The notes under the pieces are model-generated. The model was given only the letters and a program-made list of their open reading frames with translations. It was not told the DNA's origin and searched no databases. The position numbers and the translations under genes were made by a program. From contig NZ_CP146606.1 of assembly GCF_032842945.2 (NCBI RefSeq), positions 682,001 to 746,000 on the forward strand: a stretch of 64,000 bases of DNA, given 5' to 3'. The stretch comes from Roseovarius sp. W115 (GTDB lineage: Bacteria > Pseudomonadota > Alphaproteobacteria > Rhodobacterales > Rhodobacteraceae). Of this stretch, positions 6,451-14,975 are shown piece by piece; within the stretch, counting starts at the first letter, position 1, and every line of letters starts with the position of its first letter.

Positions 6451-8115
6451 TTACCCCGCCTTCACTGCCGCGCCAAGTTTGGCGGCTTTGCGGCCCGGTT
6501 CTTCGCGGCCGATGGAGCGGCAGAGGATCATCACGGGCAGCAGGCCAAACGCCACCAGCACGAGGGATGGTACAGCTGCTTGGGAGAGGCGTTCATCTGA
6601 CGCAAGGCGGTGGGCCTGGACGGCCAAGGTCTGAAAGTTGAACGGGTGCAGGATGAGCGTGGCGGGGAGCTCCTTCATCACGTCGACAAAGACGATGAGG
6701 AGTGCAGTGAGCACCGAGCTGCGCGCGACAGGCAGGTGCACACGCCAGAGCAACCGTGGCCCGGATTGCCCCAATGACCGACCGATGGCATCGAAATGAC
6801 CCGGTACTGTGGCCATGCCGCTGTCATAGGCGTTGAGCGCAGCGGCCATAAAGCGCACCATGTAAGCCAGCACCATGAGCCAGATCGATCCGGTGATCAG
6901 CAAGCCGGTGTCGATGCCGAAATTGCCTTCCATGAAACGGTCGATGACATTGTCGAGCCCCGCCATAGGCACCATCAGGCCAACGGCAATCACGCCACCG
7001 GGCACGGCATAACCCAGCCCTGCCCCGATGACGATGAGCTTGGAGCCACGTGTCGGCCGTGTGCGGGCGCGGAAGCCGACGAGGATGGCCCCGGCCACGG
7101 TGAGCACCGCTGCCACGCTGGCCACCAGAAGCGAGTTTTGCATGAAATCCAGGTAGCGGCTGGAAAACAGGTTCTGCCCTGAGCCGATGGCCATGCTGCC
7201 CAGCATGATGACCGGGATGATAAAGCCCAGCAACACAGGCAAGAAGCAAATCGCGAAGGCGATCCAGCCCGGTGCACCGGTCAGGTGAGGTTTCTCCATT
7301 GTCTCGAACCGCGCCCCGCGCCCCGCGGTTTGGGCTTTGCCGCGTTGGGCGCGCTCCAGCCCCGCGATAAGAAGCGCAAAGCAGAGCAGGCAGAGGGCAA
7401 GCTGTGCGGCGGCTGCGCGATTGCCGAGGCTGAACCACGCCTGGTAGATGCCGGTGGCAAAGGTCTGGACGTTGAAAAATGCCACGGTGCCGTAGTCGGC
7501 GATGGTTTCCATTACCGCGAGTAATGCGCCGCCTGCAATCGCCGGGCGCGCCATGGGCAGGGCTACGCGGTAAAAGGCGCGGATAGGTGAACGGCCCAGT
7601 GTGCGGGCGACCAGAAAGGCGTTTGAGGATTGCTGGCGAAACGAAGCACGCGCCAAAAGGTAGACATACGGGTAGAGCACGATGGTCAGCATGACCGCCG
7701 CGCCCCCAAGGCTTCGGATTTCAGGGAACCAATAATCGCGCGGGCCCCATCCCGTCAGGCCGCGCAGGAGCGTCTGCACCGGGCCGGGGTGGTCCAGCAT
7801 GTGCGTGTAGGCATAGGCCATCACATAGGCCGGGAAGGCCAGCGGCAGAGCGAGAGCGATCTCCAGCCAACGCTGACCGGGAAAGCGGTAAACCGTCACA
7901 AGCCAGGCGGTGACAGAGCCGATGATCGCAGTCGATAGTCCAACCGTGATGACCAAAAAGAGTGTGGTGGCCGCGTAGCGCGGCAGCACGGGGGCCAGCA
8001 CCTCTCGCCAGACGCTGAGGTCGCCTGTCAGCGCCGAAAGTGCAGCCGCCAGGATAGGCGCGACGCAAATCGCGACCACAAGCCAGGCCAGGCGGTGCAG
8101 CGTTTTTTCGGACAT
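6451..8115 (-). CDS. fbpB: Iron(III) ABC transporter permease, two fused FbpB-type domains
   Basis: This inner-membrane permease has 554 residues and two homologous halves of about six helices each. Each half has an EAA-type cytoplasmic loop (ARTLGRSPIRAFYRVALPMARPAIAGG in the first, GRSLGQSGPRLLWRVHLPVARSSVLTA in the second). That is the double-permease form of the ferric iron transporters FbpB/SfuB. I prefer the ATG at 8115 over the TTG one codon before. No FbpA binding protein or FbpC ATPase lies beside it, so partners must be encoded elsewhere. The upstream hemP supports an iron-responsive group. Other inorganic cations cannot be excluded. Confidence 0.87.
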   Translation of the reverse strand: MSEKTLHRLAWLVVAICVAPILAAALSALTGDLSVWREVLAPVLPRYAATTLFLVITVGLSTAIIGSVTAWLVTVYRFPGQRWLEIALALPLAFPAYVMAYAYTHMLDHPGPVQTLLRGLTGWGPRDYWFPEIRSLGGAAVMLTIVLYPYVYLLARASFRQQSSNAFLVARTLGRSPIRAFYRVALPMARPAIAGGALLAVMETIADYGTVAFFNVQTFATGIYQAWFSLGNRAAAAQLALCLLCFALLIAGLERAQRGKAQTAGRGARFETMEKPHLTGAPGWIAFAICFLPVLLGFIIPVIMLGSMAIGSGQNLFSSRYLDFMQNSLLVASVAAVLTVAGAILVGFRARTRPTRGSKLIVIGAGLGYAVPGGVIAVGLMVPMAGLDNVIDRFMEGNFGIDTGLLITGSIWLMVLAYMVRFMAAALNAYDSGMATVPGHFDAIGRSLGQSGPRLLWRVHLPVARSSVLTALLIVFVDVMKELPATLILHPFNFQTLAVQAHRLASDERLSQAAVPSLVLVAFGLLPVMILCRSIGREEPGRKAAKLGAAVKAG

Positions 8116-8210
8116 CAATTGCGCCTCTGGGTGGTTTTAACCCTTCCAGTGGCCATGGCTGCCACATTGCGGCGCAACTTGCCAGAAAAACCTGACAAAA
8201 ACGTTTGTGT

Positions 8211-8609
8211 TTAGCGCTCTTGCGTGCCTTGGAAGGCATTTGCAGTGGACAGATACACAACGGCTGCGTCTCGCATGACCGTTGGGTCGTCACCTTCGGA
8301 GGCCTTGTGCAGTACTTCCAAGGTGTCCGGAAGGTCGGCCAATTCGGCATTTATGCGAGCGAGCGCCTCTTCCAGGGTGTAGGTCAGCTCATGCACCTTT
8401 TCCATGTCTTCCGCCGTCAGTGGGTCACGCGCGAGCACCTCTTCGACCAGGGCATTGTAGGTAATAAAATTTTTCACCGCTTGCTCCAATGTTTCTGATG
8501 GTTCCGCCGCATAGTGGCTCGGCGTTTCGTCAGCAAAGGCCGCGCCAACGAGGATTGCGGTCGCGAGGCTTATGCAGAGCAGGCTCCGGTTTTGGACAAG
8601 GGGCATCAT
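8211..8609 (-). CDS. Small secreted helical protein, DUF6746-like
   Basis: The 132-residue product starts with a cleavable signal peptide (MMPLVQNRSLLCISLATAILVGAAFA, then DETPSH). The mature part is short, acidic and helical, with the segment LTAEDMEKVHELTYTLEEALARINAELA. This pattern recalls the DUF6746 family of small periplasmic proteins, whose role is not known. It sits between hemP and the iron permease in the same direction, so a link with iron or haem is plausible but unproven. The family assignment is from memory. Confidence 0.65.
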   Translation of the reverse strand: MMPLVQNRSLLCISLATAILVGAAFADETPSHYAAEPSETLEQAVKNFITYNALVEEVLARDPLTAEDMEKVHELTYTLEEALARINAELADLPDTLEVLHKASEGDDPTVMRDAAVVYLSTANAFQGTQER

Positions 8610-8642
8610 GTGTTTGGTCTTTCTGAGGTATTTGGGAAGAGT

Positions 8643-8819
8643 TTACTTGGTCAGGATGAGCTTGCCTGCGCGGGTGATGCGCAGGGTATAATCCTTGTCA
8701 TCCAGCGTGATTTGCGCAGTCGGCCCACCTTGGGTCAGGTCGCGCGCATCGTGTAGAACATCAGGTTCGGAATGTGCGGGCTGAGGCGGGGCAAACTCTG
8801 TTCTGGGAGGATGTAGCAT
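8643..8819 (-). CDS. hemP: Hemin uptake protein HemP
   Basis: A 58-residue protein ends in the hallmark of HemP: LTQGGPTAQITLDDKDYTL followed by RITRAGKLILTK. HemP is a tiny conserved protein found at the head of haem-uptake operons and needed for normal haem utilisation in several proteobacteria. The first 28 residues are a variable proline-rich tail, as usual. Its ATG overlaps the stop of a 56-residue ORF upstream (TGATG), so the two are likely translated together. No TonB receptor or hmu transporter lies in this window. Confidence 0.85.
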   Translation of the reverse strand: MLHPPRTEFAPPQPAHSEPDVLHDARDLTQGGPTAQITLDDKDYTLRITRAGKLILTK

Positions 8820-8989
8820 CAGAGCCTCTCCTCATTGCGGTCGAGCATACGCTCGATCATCACATCAAGACACAAGCCACTTGAAAGCGCTGCGTGCAAA
8901 AGTGTTACGCGGCGTGGGCCGGGTGCGGGCGTGTGCAGAGGGACGGGGTGCGGAATTATGCGGTCCTTGAAGTCAGTCGAAACAGTCAT
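8819..8989 (-). CDS. Small ORF translationally coupled to hemP
   Basis: A 56-residue ORF starts at an ATG preceded by a good ribosome site (GGAG, seven bases upstream). It ends in the TGA that overlaps the hemP start. Its sequence (MTVSTDFKDRIIPHPVPLHT at the start, a middle VTLLHAAL, and the tail MLDRNEERL) shows no membrane segment or domain I recognise. The coupling and ribosome site argue that it is translated. It may be a regulatory leader peptide or a small partner of HemP. Confidence 0.55.
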   Translation of the reverse strand: MTVSTDFKDRIIPHPVPLHTPAPGPRRVTLLHAALSSGLCLDVMIERMLDRNEERL

Positions 8990-9053
8990 CTTGTCGCTCC
9001 AATGGTTGCGATTAAGGTGCTGGCTGACCGCGTGTGGGCTAGCTTGCTTTTAT

Positions 9054-9084
9054 TTCTGACTAAAATACTAAGCTTTGTCAAGCG
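9054..9084 (-). promoter_or_regulatory. Possible promoter and iron-responsive site for the hemP group
   Basis: This AT-rich stretch lies between the modC stop and the small ORF upstream of hemP. On the minus strand it contains CTTGACA, AAGCTTAGTATT and TTAGTCAGAA. The TTGAC..TTAGTC pattern recalls the iron-responsive sites described for Rhodobacterales, but I cannot confirm a match to a consensus and no good -10 is visible. Confidence 0.25.
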
Positions 9085-9085
9085 C

Positions 9086-10192
9086 TCAAGTTTTGCTGGG
9101 CATTGCCCCGCCGCTGATGCTGCCTCTTGGCACGGCTGTTGCGTTGAGAATGGCATGGCATTGCGCGCCCGGTGCCAACTCCATTTCCTCAGCCGCACGG
9201 GCCGTGATGCGCGCCAAAAGGACGTCCTCTCCGGCGCGCAAACGCACAGCCACACCCGGACCAGCCCCGCGGTGCAAGGTTTCGACCGTCACGGGAAGCA
9301 CGTTGTGAGACGACAGCCCTCGCGGCGGGTCACGCGACAACAACACATCCTGCGCCAGCACCCGAAGACGAATGATGGTGCCAGGTGCAGCGGTGACACC
9401 AGGCAAGATGATTTCACCCCCCGACAGTACAAGACGGCTGAGACCGTCAGCATCATGCCCTATCACCTTAGCGGGAAGGATCGCACCCGCCTCGCGCACG
9501 CCCAACAGCGGCAGAGCCTTGGGGTCACTCAGCACAGTTTCGGCGCTGCCGGACAAAGCGACTTTTCCGGATTGCAAGACGATCAGATCGTCGGCCAATC
9601 GCGCCACTTCTGCAAGGTTGTGGCTCACGTAGATGATCGGCACTTGCGCCACATCCCGCAGCCGTTCCAGATAGGGAAAAATCTCGTCCTTGCGCGGTTC
9701 ATCAAGTGCTGCGAGGGGTTCATCCATCAACAACAGCCGCGGCCGTGAGAGCCAAGCGCGCGCCAGCGCGACCCGTTGTTTTTCACCGCCGGACAAGGTG
9801 CTGGGACGGCGGTCCAGTACTGCTTTAAGCCCTAGCAGTTCAACAAGGCGATTATCTTCTTTTGGGTCAAGGCCACCCGGCGCAAACCGCGCGCCAAAAC
9901 GGATATTGTCGCGCACGCTCATATGCGGAAAGAGACGCCCGTCCTGAAACACGTACCCTATGCGGCGTTTGGCGGGTGGAGAGTGATGTCCACTTGCTTG
10001 ATCAAACAGCACTTCGTCGCCCAGCGTGATCCGTCCCTCATCCGGCTTGAACAATCCGGCAATGGCATTCACCAGCGTGGATTTACCTGCGCCGGAGGGG
10101 CCAAACACGGCTGTGACGCCCGAACCTGCACGGCAAGTCACCTCCAGCGTGAAACCTTCAAAAGCGTGGCGGATATCAACCTGCAAACTCAT
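9086..10192 (-). CDS. modC: Molybdate ABC transporter ATP-binding protein ModC
   Basis: This 368-residue ATPase energises molybdate import. Its ATPase domain (residues 1-235) has Walker A GPSGAGKST, signature LSGGEKQR, Walker B LLLMDEP and the switch His in YVSHN. The C-terminal part (from about 285) is the molybdate-binding TOBE-type domain of ModC proteins. I start at MSLQVDIRH (10192) because this ATG overlaps the modB stop by four bases; the 13 extra upstream residues are modB sequence in another frame. It is the last gene of modABC. Confidence 0.93.
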   Translation of the reverse strand: MSLQVDIRHAFEGFTLEVTCRAGSGVTAVFGPSGAGKSTLVNAIAGLFKPDEGRITLGDEVLFDQASGHHSPPAKRRIGYVFQDGRLFPHMSVRDNIRFGARFAPGGLDPKEDNRLVELLGLKAVLDRRPSTLSGGEKQRVALARAWLSRPRLLLMDEPLAALDEPRKDEIFPYLERLRDVAQVPIIYVSHNLAEVARLADDLIVLQSGKVALSGSAETVLSDPKALPLLGVREAGAILPAKVIGHDADGLSRLVLSGGEIILPGVTAAPGTIIRLRVLAQDVLLSRDPPRGLSSHNVLPVTVETLHRGAGPGVAVRLRAGEDVLLARITARAAEEMELAPGAQCHAILNATAVPRGSISGGAMPSKT

Positions 10193-10878
10193 GTCCGACC
10201 GATCCCCCGCGACACGCGGCGCGCCAGCCATTCCGAGATCAGCACAGCGCCGATGGCTACGGCCACGGCGAGCAATGTCAGACGAATGGCCCCCTCTTCA
10301 CCTCCCGGCACTTGCAGAAAGGCATAGATCGCAGAGGGCAGTGTCTGGGTCTCGCCTGGGATGTTGGCAACGAAGGTGATCGTGGCGCCGAACTCGCCCA
10401 TCGCTTTGGCAAAGCCAAGCACCACCCCGGCCAGAATGCCCGGCGCAATCAGGGGAAGCGTGATACGTGTGAACCGGGCTGTGCGGCCAGCCCCAAGGGT
10501 TTCAGCGGCCTCTTCCAGCTTGGGATCCACGGACTCAATCGCCAAGCGGATGGCACGTACCATAAGCGGAAAGCCCATGATCGCGGCGGCCAATGCCGCC
10601 CCGGTCCAACGAAAAGCCAGGACAATGCCGATCTCATTGAGCCAGGCCCCCACAGCGCCGGTTTTGCCAAATGTCAGTAAGAGCAGATATCCGGTGACCA
10701 CTGGCGGCAGGACCAAAGGCAAATGCACCAGCGCGCTGAGCAGTGATTTACCCGGAAAGTCGCGTCGGGCCAAAAGCCAGGCCATGGCAATGGCGAAGGG
10801 CAGACTGATCAGAACCGCCCAGAAGGACACTTTGAGCGACAGGCCAAGAGCGGCCCATTCTGCACCTGTAAGGTTCAT
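10189..10878 (-). CDS. modB: Molybdate ABC transporter permease ModB
   Basis: This 229-residue inner-membrane protein has five to six hydrophobic segments and the EAA loop that contacts ModC (EEAAETLGAGRTARFTRITL, about residues 135-155). LVLPPVVTGYLLL is typical of ModB. It forms the homodimeric channel for molybdate. It overlaps both neighbours by four bases (ATGA), so modABC is translated as a coupled unit. Confidence 0.94.
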   Translation of the reverse strand: MNLTGAEWAALGLSLKVSFWAVLISLPFAIAMAWLLARRDFPGKSLLSALVHLPLVLPPVVTGYLLLLTFGKTGAVGAWLNEIGIVLAFRWTGAALAAAIMGFPLMVRAIRLAIESVDPKLEEAAETLGAGRTARFTRITLPLIAPGILAGVVLGFAKAMGEFGATITFVANIPGETQTLPSAIYAFLQVPGGEEGAIRLTLLAVAVAIGAVLISEWLARRVSRGIGRT

Positions 10879-11636
10879 CTGAGACCTTCGGGGCGGGCAA
10901 AGCCGTGGGCAGCGAAGATGTCTTGCGCCGTTTTGGTGGTTAAAAATTTGTGAAACGCTTGCGCATCCGGGTGATCCCGTCCCGCAACGATAGCTGCGGG
11001 GTAGACAATCGGCGCGTGGTGTTCTGGATTGACGATATGGACCACATCAACGCCCAGCTCGGCCCTTGCATCGCTGAGGTAGACCACGCCCAAAGGCGCT
11101 TCACCTCGTGCCACGAGGGCCAATGCCGCGCGAACGTTTTCGGTTTCGGCAAGATGCGGGCGCAGGACCGACCAAAGCCCTGCGGTTTCCATCCATTCAC
11201 GGGCATAGATGCCAGCTGGAACAGCTTGTGTTTGCCCAAGAGCCAAGCGACCGCCATCTAGTCGGTCCAGCAGCGCATCTGCATTTGGATCACGCAAGCG
11301 GTCTGCACCCGCAGGACCAACCACGACCAACTGATTGCTCAGAAACACCTGCTGCGACCCGGCTTTCACTGCGCCTTGTCCGTCCAGCCAAGTCATCCAA
11401 GCCGCGTTGGCCAGCAACACCAGATCAGCCGGAGCGCCCTGCGCCACCTGCCGCGCCAAGAGCCCCGATCCGCCATAAGAGATCACGATGTCCACATCAG
11501 AGGCCTCGGCCACATCTTCCAGTGCGCCTTGCAGCGAGGCAGCGGCGAAGACTGTCACTTGCGCGTGCACAGGCACGACTACAAGCCCTGTTAAAACAGC
11601 GCAAATCCTTAGGAAAAGGTGAAAAAACACGATCAT
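10875..11636 (-). CDS. modA: Molybdate-binding periplasmic protein ModA
   Basis: The 253 residues begin with a signal peptide (MIVFFHLFLRICAVLTGLVVVPVHA, mature QVTVFAAASL). The mature protein has the ModA landmarks AAASLQGALE, SYGGSGLLARQVAQGAPADLVLLAN and GVVYLSDA, which form the tetrahedral oxyanion pocket. It is first in modABC. The AT-rich region upstream (11637-11835) should hold the promoter. I looked for a clear ModE/MopA inverted repeat there and did not find one. Confidence 0.93.
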   Translation of the reverse strand: MIVFFHLFLRICAVLTGLVVVPVHAQVTVFAAASLQGALEDVAEASDVDIVISYGGSGLLARQVAQGAPADLVLLANAAWMTWLDGQGAVKAGSQQVFLSNQLVVVGPAGADRLRDPNADALLDRLDGGRLALGQTQAVPAGIYAREWMETAGLWSVLRPHLAETENVRAALALVARGEAPLGVVYLSDARAELGVDVVHIVNPEHHAPIVYPAAIVAGRDHPDAQAFHKFLTTKTAQDIFAAHGFARPEGLR

Positions 11637-11835
11637 TGGGGCGAGTATTTCTCAGCCCCATGGCATTGGCAAGCCCATGCGGCGCACCCATATGTCGAAG
11701 AACAGAGAGTCCCGAACACAACATATTGTCTGAAATTTTCAAAAAACAGTGAAAAATATAGATATTTATGGAATTTAGCTCTAGTTTGCGCATATACATT
11801 TTGAGGGCGGTGGCAGAAAAGTCGGGAAGAACCCG

Positions 11836-12312
11836 GTGACCCAAGCAAAGATGAAACAATTACCTTTATCCGTTGAAATCACTGACAAACGCGACATGCG
11901 AACGCAATTTGCAGCGCTGTGTTATCGTGTCAAAGACGACAAAACAGAAGTGCTGATGATCACCTCGCGGGGAACAGGGCGCTGGATCATTCCCAAAGGC
12001 TGGCCCATGGACGGCAAGACACCTGCTGATTGCGCCTTGACCGAAGCCTGGGAAGAAGCCGGCGTCAAAGGCAAGGTGTCAGGCGGGTGTCTTGCACTCT
12101 ATTCCTATGTCAAAGGTATCAGCGCGGACGAACAACTGCCCTGTGCTGTGATGGTGTATCCGGTAAAGGTGAAATCTCTGTCGAAAAACTACCCGGAACA
12201 TGACAAGCGCAAACGTCAGTGGATGAGCCCCAAAGCTGCGTCCAAGCGTGTGGAGGAACCAGAGCTTGCGCATCTGTTGCGTAAATTTGACGCAAAACGT
12301 TTTGTTGCATAA
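11836..12312 (+). CDS. Nudix hydrolase, diphosphoinositol-phosphatase-like
   Basis: This 158-residue Nudix protein has its box in the form GWPMDGKTPADCALTEAWEEAGV. The first Glu of the textbook box is Lys and the RE pair is TE, while the catalytic EAWEEAG core is intact. PKGWPMDGK is characteristic of the DIPP-like group, which cleaves diphosphate bonds in nucleotides or diphosphoinositol polyphosphates. The start is GTG with GGGAAGA seven bases upstream; an ATG five codons later is an alternative. It precedes a DUF1178 gene, a pairing I recall from related genomes. Confidence 0.85.
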   Translation: MTQAKMKQLPLSVEITDKRDMRTQFAALCYRVKDDKTEVLMITSRGTGRWIIPKGWPMDGKTPADCALTEAWEEAGVKGKVSGGCLALYSYVKGISADEQLPCAVMVYPVKVKSLSKNYPEHDKRKRQWMSPKAASKRVEEPELAHLLRKFDAKRFVA

Positions 12313-12395
12313 GCCCTGAGATTTGTCGAAAATTCTTGCACCAGTCGTTGGCGTGATTAGGTGTAGGTATACAAGGGTAACTGGAGCGCATCCTC

Positions 12396-12842
12396 GTGAT
12401 CAAGTTCACATTGAAATGTGACCAGGACCATCGCTTTGAAAGCTGGTTCCAATCCTCAGACGCGTTTGACAAGCTCAAGCGCGCCGGAATGGTGACTTGT
12501 AGTATGTGCGGCTCGGAGGCGGTGGAAAAGGCGATTATGGCTCCCACCGTGCGCGCCAGCCGCAGCGTGGCTGCTGCCCCGACCGAGGGGACAAAGTCAC
12601 CCGCGCTCACAACGCCGACGACGGAAATGGAACAGGCGCTGGCTGCGTTGAAAAAGCAGGTGGAAGAAAACTCCGAGTATGTCGGCATGAATTTCGCGTC
12701 TCAAGCGCGGGATATTCATGACGGATTGGCGCCGAACCGGGCGATCCACGGCGAGGCCAAACCCGAAGAGGCGCGCAAGCTCATAGAGGACGGGGTACCG
12801 GTCAGCCCCCTGCCCTTCATCCCCAATCGCAAGACAAATTAA
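12396..12842 (+). CDS. DUF1178 family protein
   Basis: The 148-residue cytoplasmic protein has an N-terminal zinc-ribbon-like part: MIKFTLKCDQDHRFESWF with Cys, then VTCSMCGSEAVEKAIMAPTV, giving a CxxC pair. A variable linker and the conserved C-terminal YVGMNFASQARDIHDGLAPNRAIHGEA follow. That is the layout of DUF1178, of unknown function. The start codon is GTG, preceded by CTGGAG. Confidence 0.88.
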   Translation: MIKFTLKCDQDHRFESWFQSSDAFDKLKRAGMVTCSMCGSEAVEKAIMAPTVRASRSVAAAPTEGTKSPALTTPTTEMEQALAALKKQVEENSEYVGMNFASQARDIHDGLAPNRAIHGEAKPEEARKLIEDGVPVSPLPFIPNRKTN

Positions 12843-12899
12843 CGCGCTTGCCGCGCGTGCAACGGCTTCGTACTCTGCATCACCGATGGAGGGGCAGCC

Positions 12900-13544
12900 A
12901 TGCATGTATTGATCACAGGAGCCAACCGAGGAATCGGCGCGGCTTTGGCAGACGCATTTAAAACAAACGGCGCGCAGGTCACCGGCACGTCCCGGCAACC
13001 GGGACTTGAAGCAGAGTTGGATGTGACAGACCCCAATAGCCATGCCGCTTTGGCCCAGTCATTGGATGGAGCGGCGATTGATCTTTTGGTGTGCAATGCA
13101 GGCGTTTATCTCGACAAAGGTCAAATGCTAAGCGATGGGTTTCCACCTCAGATGTGGGCCGATAGTTTTGCCGCCAATGTGACCGGTGTGTTTCTTGGCA
13201 TTCAGGCCCTGATGCCCAATCTGCAGGCGGCAAAATCGGCCAAGATCGCGATCCTGTCCAGCACAATGGCAAGCGACACCCGCGCGCCGGGTGGCAGCTA
13301 TATCTATCGCGCCTCCAAGGCGGCAGCGCTGAATCTTGGGCGCAATCTGGCGGTGGATTTGAAGCCTTTGGGGATTGCAGTGGGTATTTATCACCCTGGA
13401 TGGGTCCGCACGGATATGGGCAGTGATGCGGCCGATATTTCGGTTGAGGAGTCGGTCGCGGGTCTGATGGAACGATTTGCGGCGCTGGACCTGAACTCCA
13501 CAGGCTGCTTTGAGAACTGGGACGGGCGCAACCATCCATTCTAG
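12900..13544 (+). CDS. SDR-family oxidoreductase
   Basis: This 214-residue short-chain dehydrogenase has the nucleotide-binding GANRGIG motif at residues 7-13, the structural CNAGV, the catalytic Ser in LSSTMAS and the Y-x3-K pair in YRASKAA. The adenine-side segment ELDVTDP suggests NAD(P)H use. It resembles the CsgA/C-factor subgroup. No substrate can be proposed. The start has a strong GGAGGGG ribosome site. Confidence 0.85.
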   Translation: MHVLITGANRGIGAALADAFKTNGAQVTGTSRQPGLEAELDVTDPNSHAALAQSLDGAAIDLLVCNAGVYLDKGQMLSDGFPPQMWADSFAANVTGVFLGIQALMPNLQAAKSAKIAILSSTMASDTRAPGGSYIYRASKAAALNLGRNLAVDLKPLGIAVGIYHPGWVRTDMGSDAADISVEESVAGLMERFAALDLNSTGCFENWDGRNHPF

Positions 13545-13549
13545 CCGCA

Positions 13550-13597
13550 CAAAAGTCTTTCAAAGACTTTTGCCAAATCCTTACAGAAAGGATTTGG
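13550..13597. repeat. Double-hairpin repeat A between the SDR gene and lysC
   Basis: Two stems stand back to back: CAAAAGTCTTT/AAAGACTTTTG (13550-13560 with 13562-13572) and CCAAATCCTT/AAGGATTTGG (13573-13582 with 13588-13597). The same two-stem design recurs at 51384 and 53811, with a partial copy at 43370. It starts five bases past the SDR stop and may act as a terminator or an mRNA 3' end. Confidence 0.75.
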
Positions 13598-13675
13598 TCC
13601 CAGCGACCACCTAAACCTTGCCCTTCTGCGGCTTGCGCCGTAAACCGCCTGCGACGTGATCCAAGGACATAGGCC

Positions 13676-14914
13676 ATGCCTCTGCTCGTGATGAAATTCG
13701 GTGGCACATCTGTTGCCAATATCGACCGCATCCGCCGCGCCGCGAAACGCGTGGGCGTGGAAGTGGCCAAGGGCTATGATGTGATTGTCATTGTCTCGGC
13801 CATGGCCGGGCGCACCAATGAGCTGGTGGGCTGGGTCAATGAAACCTCACCGATGTATGACGCGCGCGAGTATGACGCGGTGGTGTCGTCAGGCGAAAAT
13901 GTCACCGCCGGCTTGATGGCTTTAACTTTGCAGGAAATGGATGTCCCGGCCCGCAGTTGGCAGGGATGGCAAGTGCCGCTTCTGACGACCTCGGCGCATT
14001 CGGCGGCACGGATTGAAGAAATCCCCACGGACAATATCAATGCCAAATTCGCCGAAGGCATGAGAGTGGCCGTGGTTGCGGGTTTTCAGGGGATCAGCCC
14101 GGAAGGCCGGATTACCACGCTGGGCCGGGGCGGATCAGACACCACGGCGGTGGCCTTTGCGGCAGCATTTGAGGCGGAACGATGCGACATCTACACGGAT
14201 GTCGACGGGGTTTACACCACCGATCCACGGATCACCGACAAGGCGCGCAAGCTGGAAAAGATCGCTTTTGAGGAGATGCTGGAACTGGCCAGTCTTGGGG
14301 CCAAGGTGCTTCAGACCCGCTCGGTAGAGCTTGCGATGCGCTATAATGTACGCCTGCGTGTGCTGTCGAGCTTTGAGGAACAATCGGACAATGCGGGCAC
14401 GCTTGTATGTGCCGAGGAGGACATCATGGAATCCAATGTGGTCAACGGGATCGCCTATTCCCGCGATGAGGCAAAGATGACCTTGATCTCAGTGGCCGAC
14501 CGCCCGGGGATCGCGGCGGCCATCTTCAGCCCGCTCTCAGAGGCGGGCGTGAATGTCGACATGATCATTCAGAACATCTCGGAAGAGGGGCGTACCGATA
14601 TGACGTTCTCTTGCCCCACAGATCAGGTGGCACGGGCACAAAAGGCCATGCAAGCGGCCAAGGACAGTGGCGAGATCAATTTCCATGATCTGGTCGCTGA
14701 CACCGAAGTTGCCAAAGTGTCTGCCGTGGGCATCGGAATGCGCAGCCAGTCGGGGGTTGCTGCGAAAATGTTCGAAACACTTCGGGACGAAGGTATCAAT
14801 ATCAAGGTGATCGCGACCTCAGAGATTAAAATTTCAGTCCTGATCGACCGCAAATACATGGAACTTGCCGTTCAGGCCCTGCATGACGCCTTTGGGTTGG
14901 ACAAGGCGGCCTGA
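13676..14914 (+). CDS. lysC: Aspartate kinase
   Basis: This 412-residue kinase catalyses the first step of the aspartate pathway (aspartate to aspartyl phosphate), leading to lysine, methionine, threonine and isoleucine. The kinase domain begins with VMKFGGTSVANIDRI and contains LGRGGSDTTAVA and DVDGVYTTDPR. Two ACT domains (about residues 265-405) provide feedback inhibition. The length is that of the alpha/beta-type LysC of alphaproteobacteria. Confidence 0.95.
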   Translation: MPLLVMKFGGTSVANIDRIRRAAKRVGVEVAKGYDVIVIVSAMAGRTNELVGWVNETSPMYDAREYDAVVSSGENVTAGLMALTLQEMDVPARSWQGWQVPLLTTSAHSAARIEEIPTDNINAKFAEGMRVAVVAGFQGISPEGRITTLGRGGSDTTAVAFAAAFEAERCDIYTDVDGVYTTDPRITDKARKLEKIAFEEMLELASLGAKVLQTRSVELAMRYNVRLRVLSSFEEQSDNAGTLVCAEEDIMESNVVNGIAYSRDEAKMTLISVADRPGIAAAIFSPLSEAGVNVDMIIQNISEEGRTDMTFSCPTDQVARAQKAMQAAKDSGEINFHDLVADTEVAKVSAVGIGMRSQSGVAAKMFETLRDEGINIKVIATSEIKISVLIDRKYMELAVQALHDAFGLDKAA

Positions 14915-14975
14915 TCCCCTGCATGGTGCACGGTGAGGCCTTGCTGACTCGCGGCAGGGTGGATTGGGACAGACC

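Noticed and set aside
8894..9748. 284-codon plus-strand frame over modC and the hemP leader
   Set aside because: It crosses the 3' end of modC and a likely promoter region and resembles no protein; the modC and small-ORF readings on the other strand are better supported.
11637..11835. ModE-type inverted repeat upstream of modA
   Set aside because: The region is AT-rich with ATAT stretches, but no symmetric site of convincing length was found.
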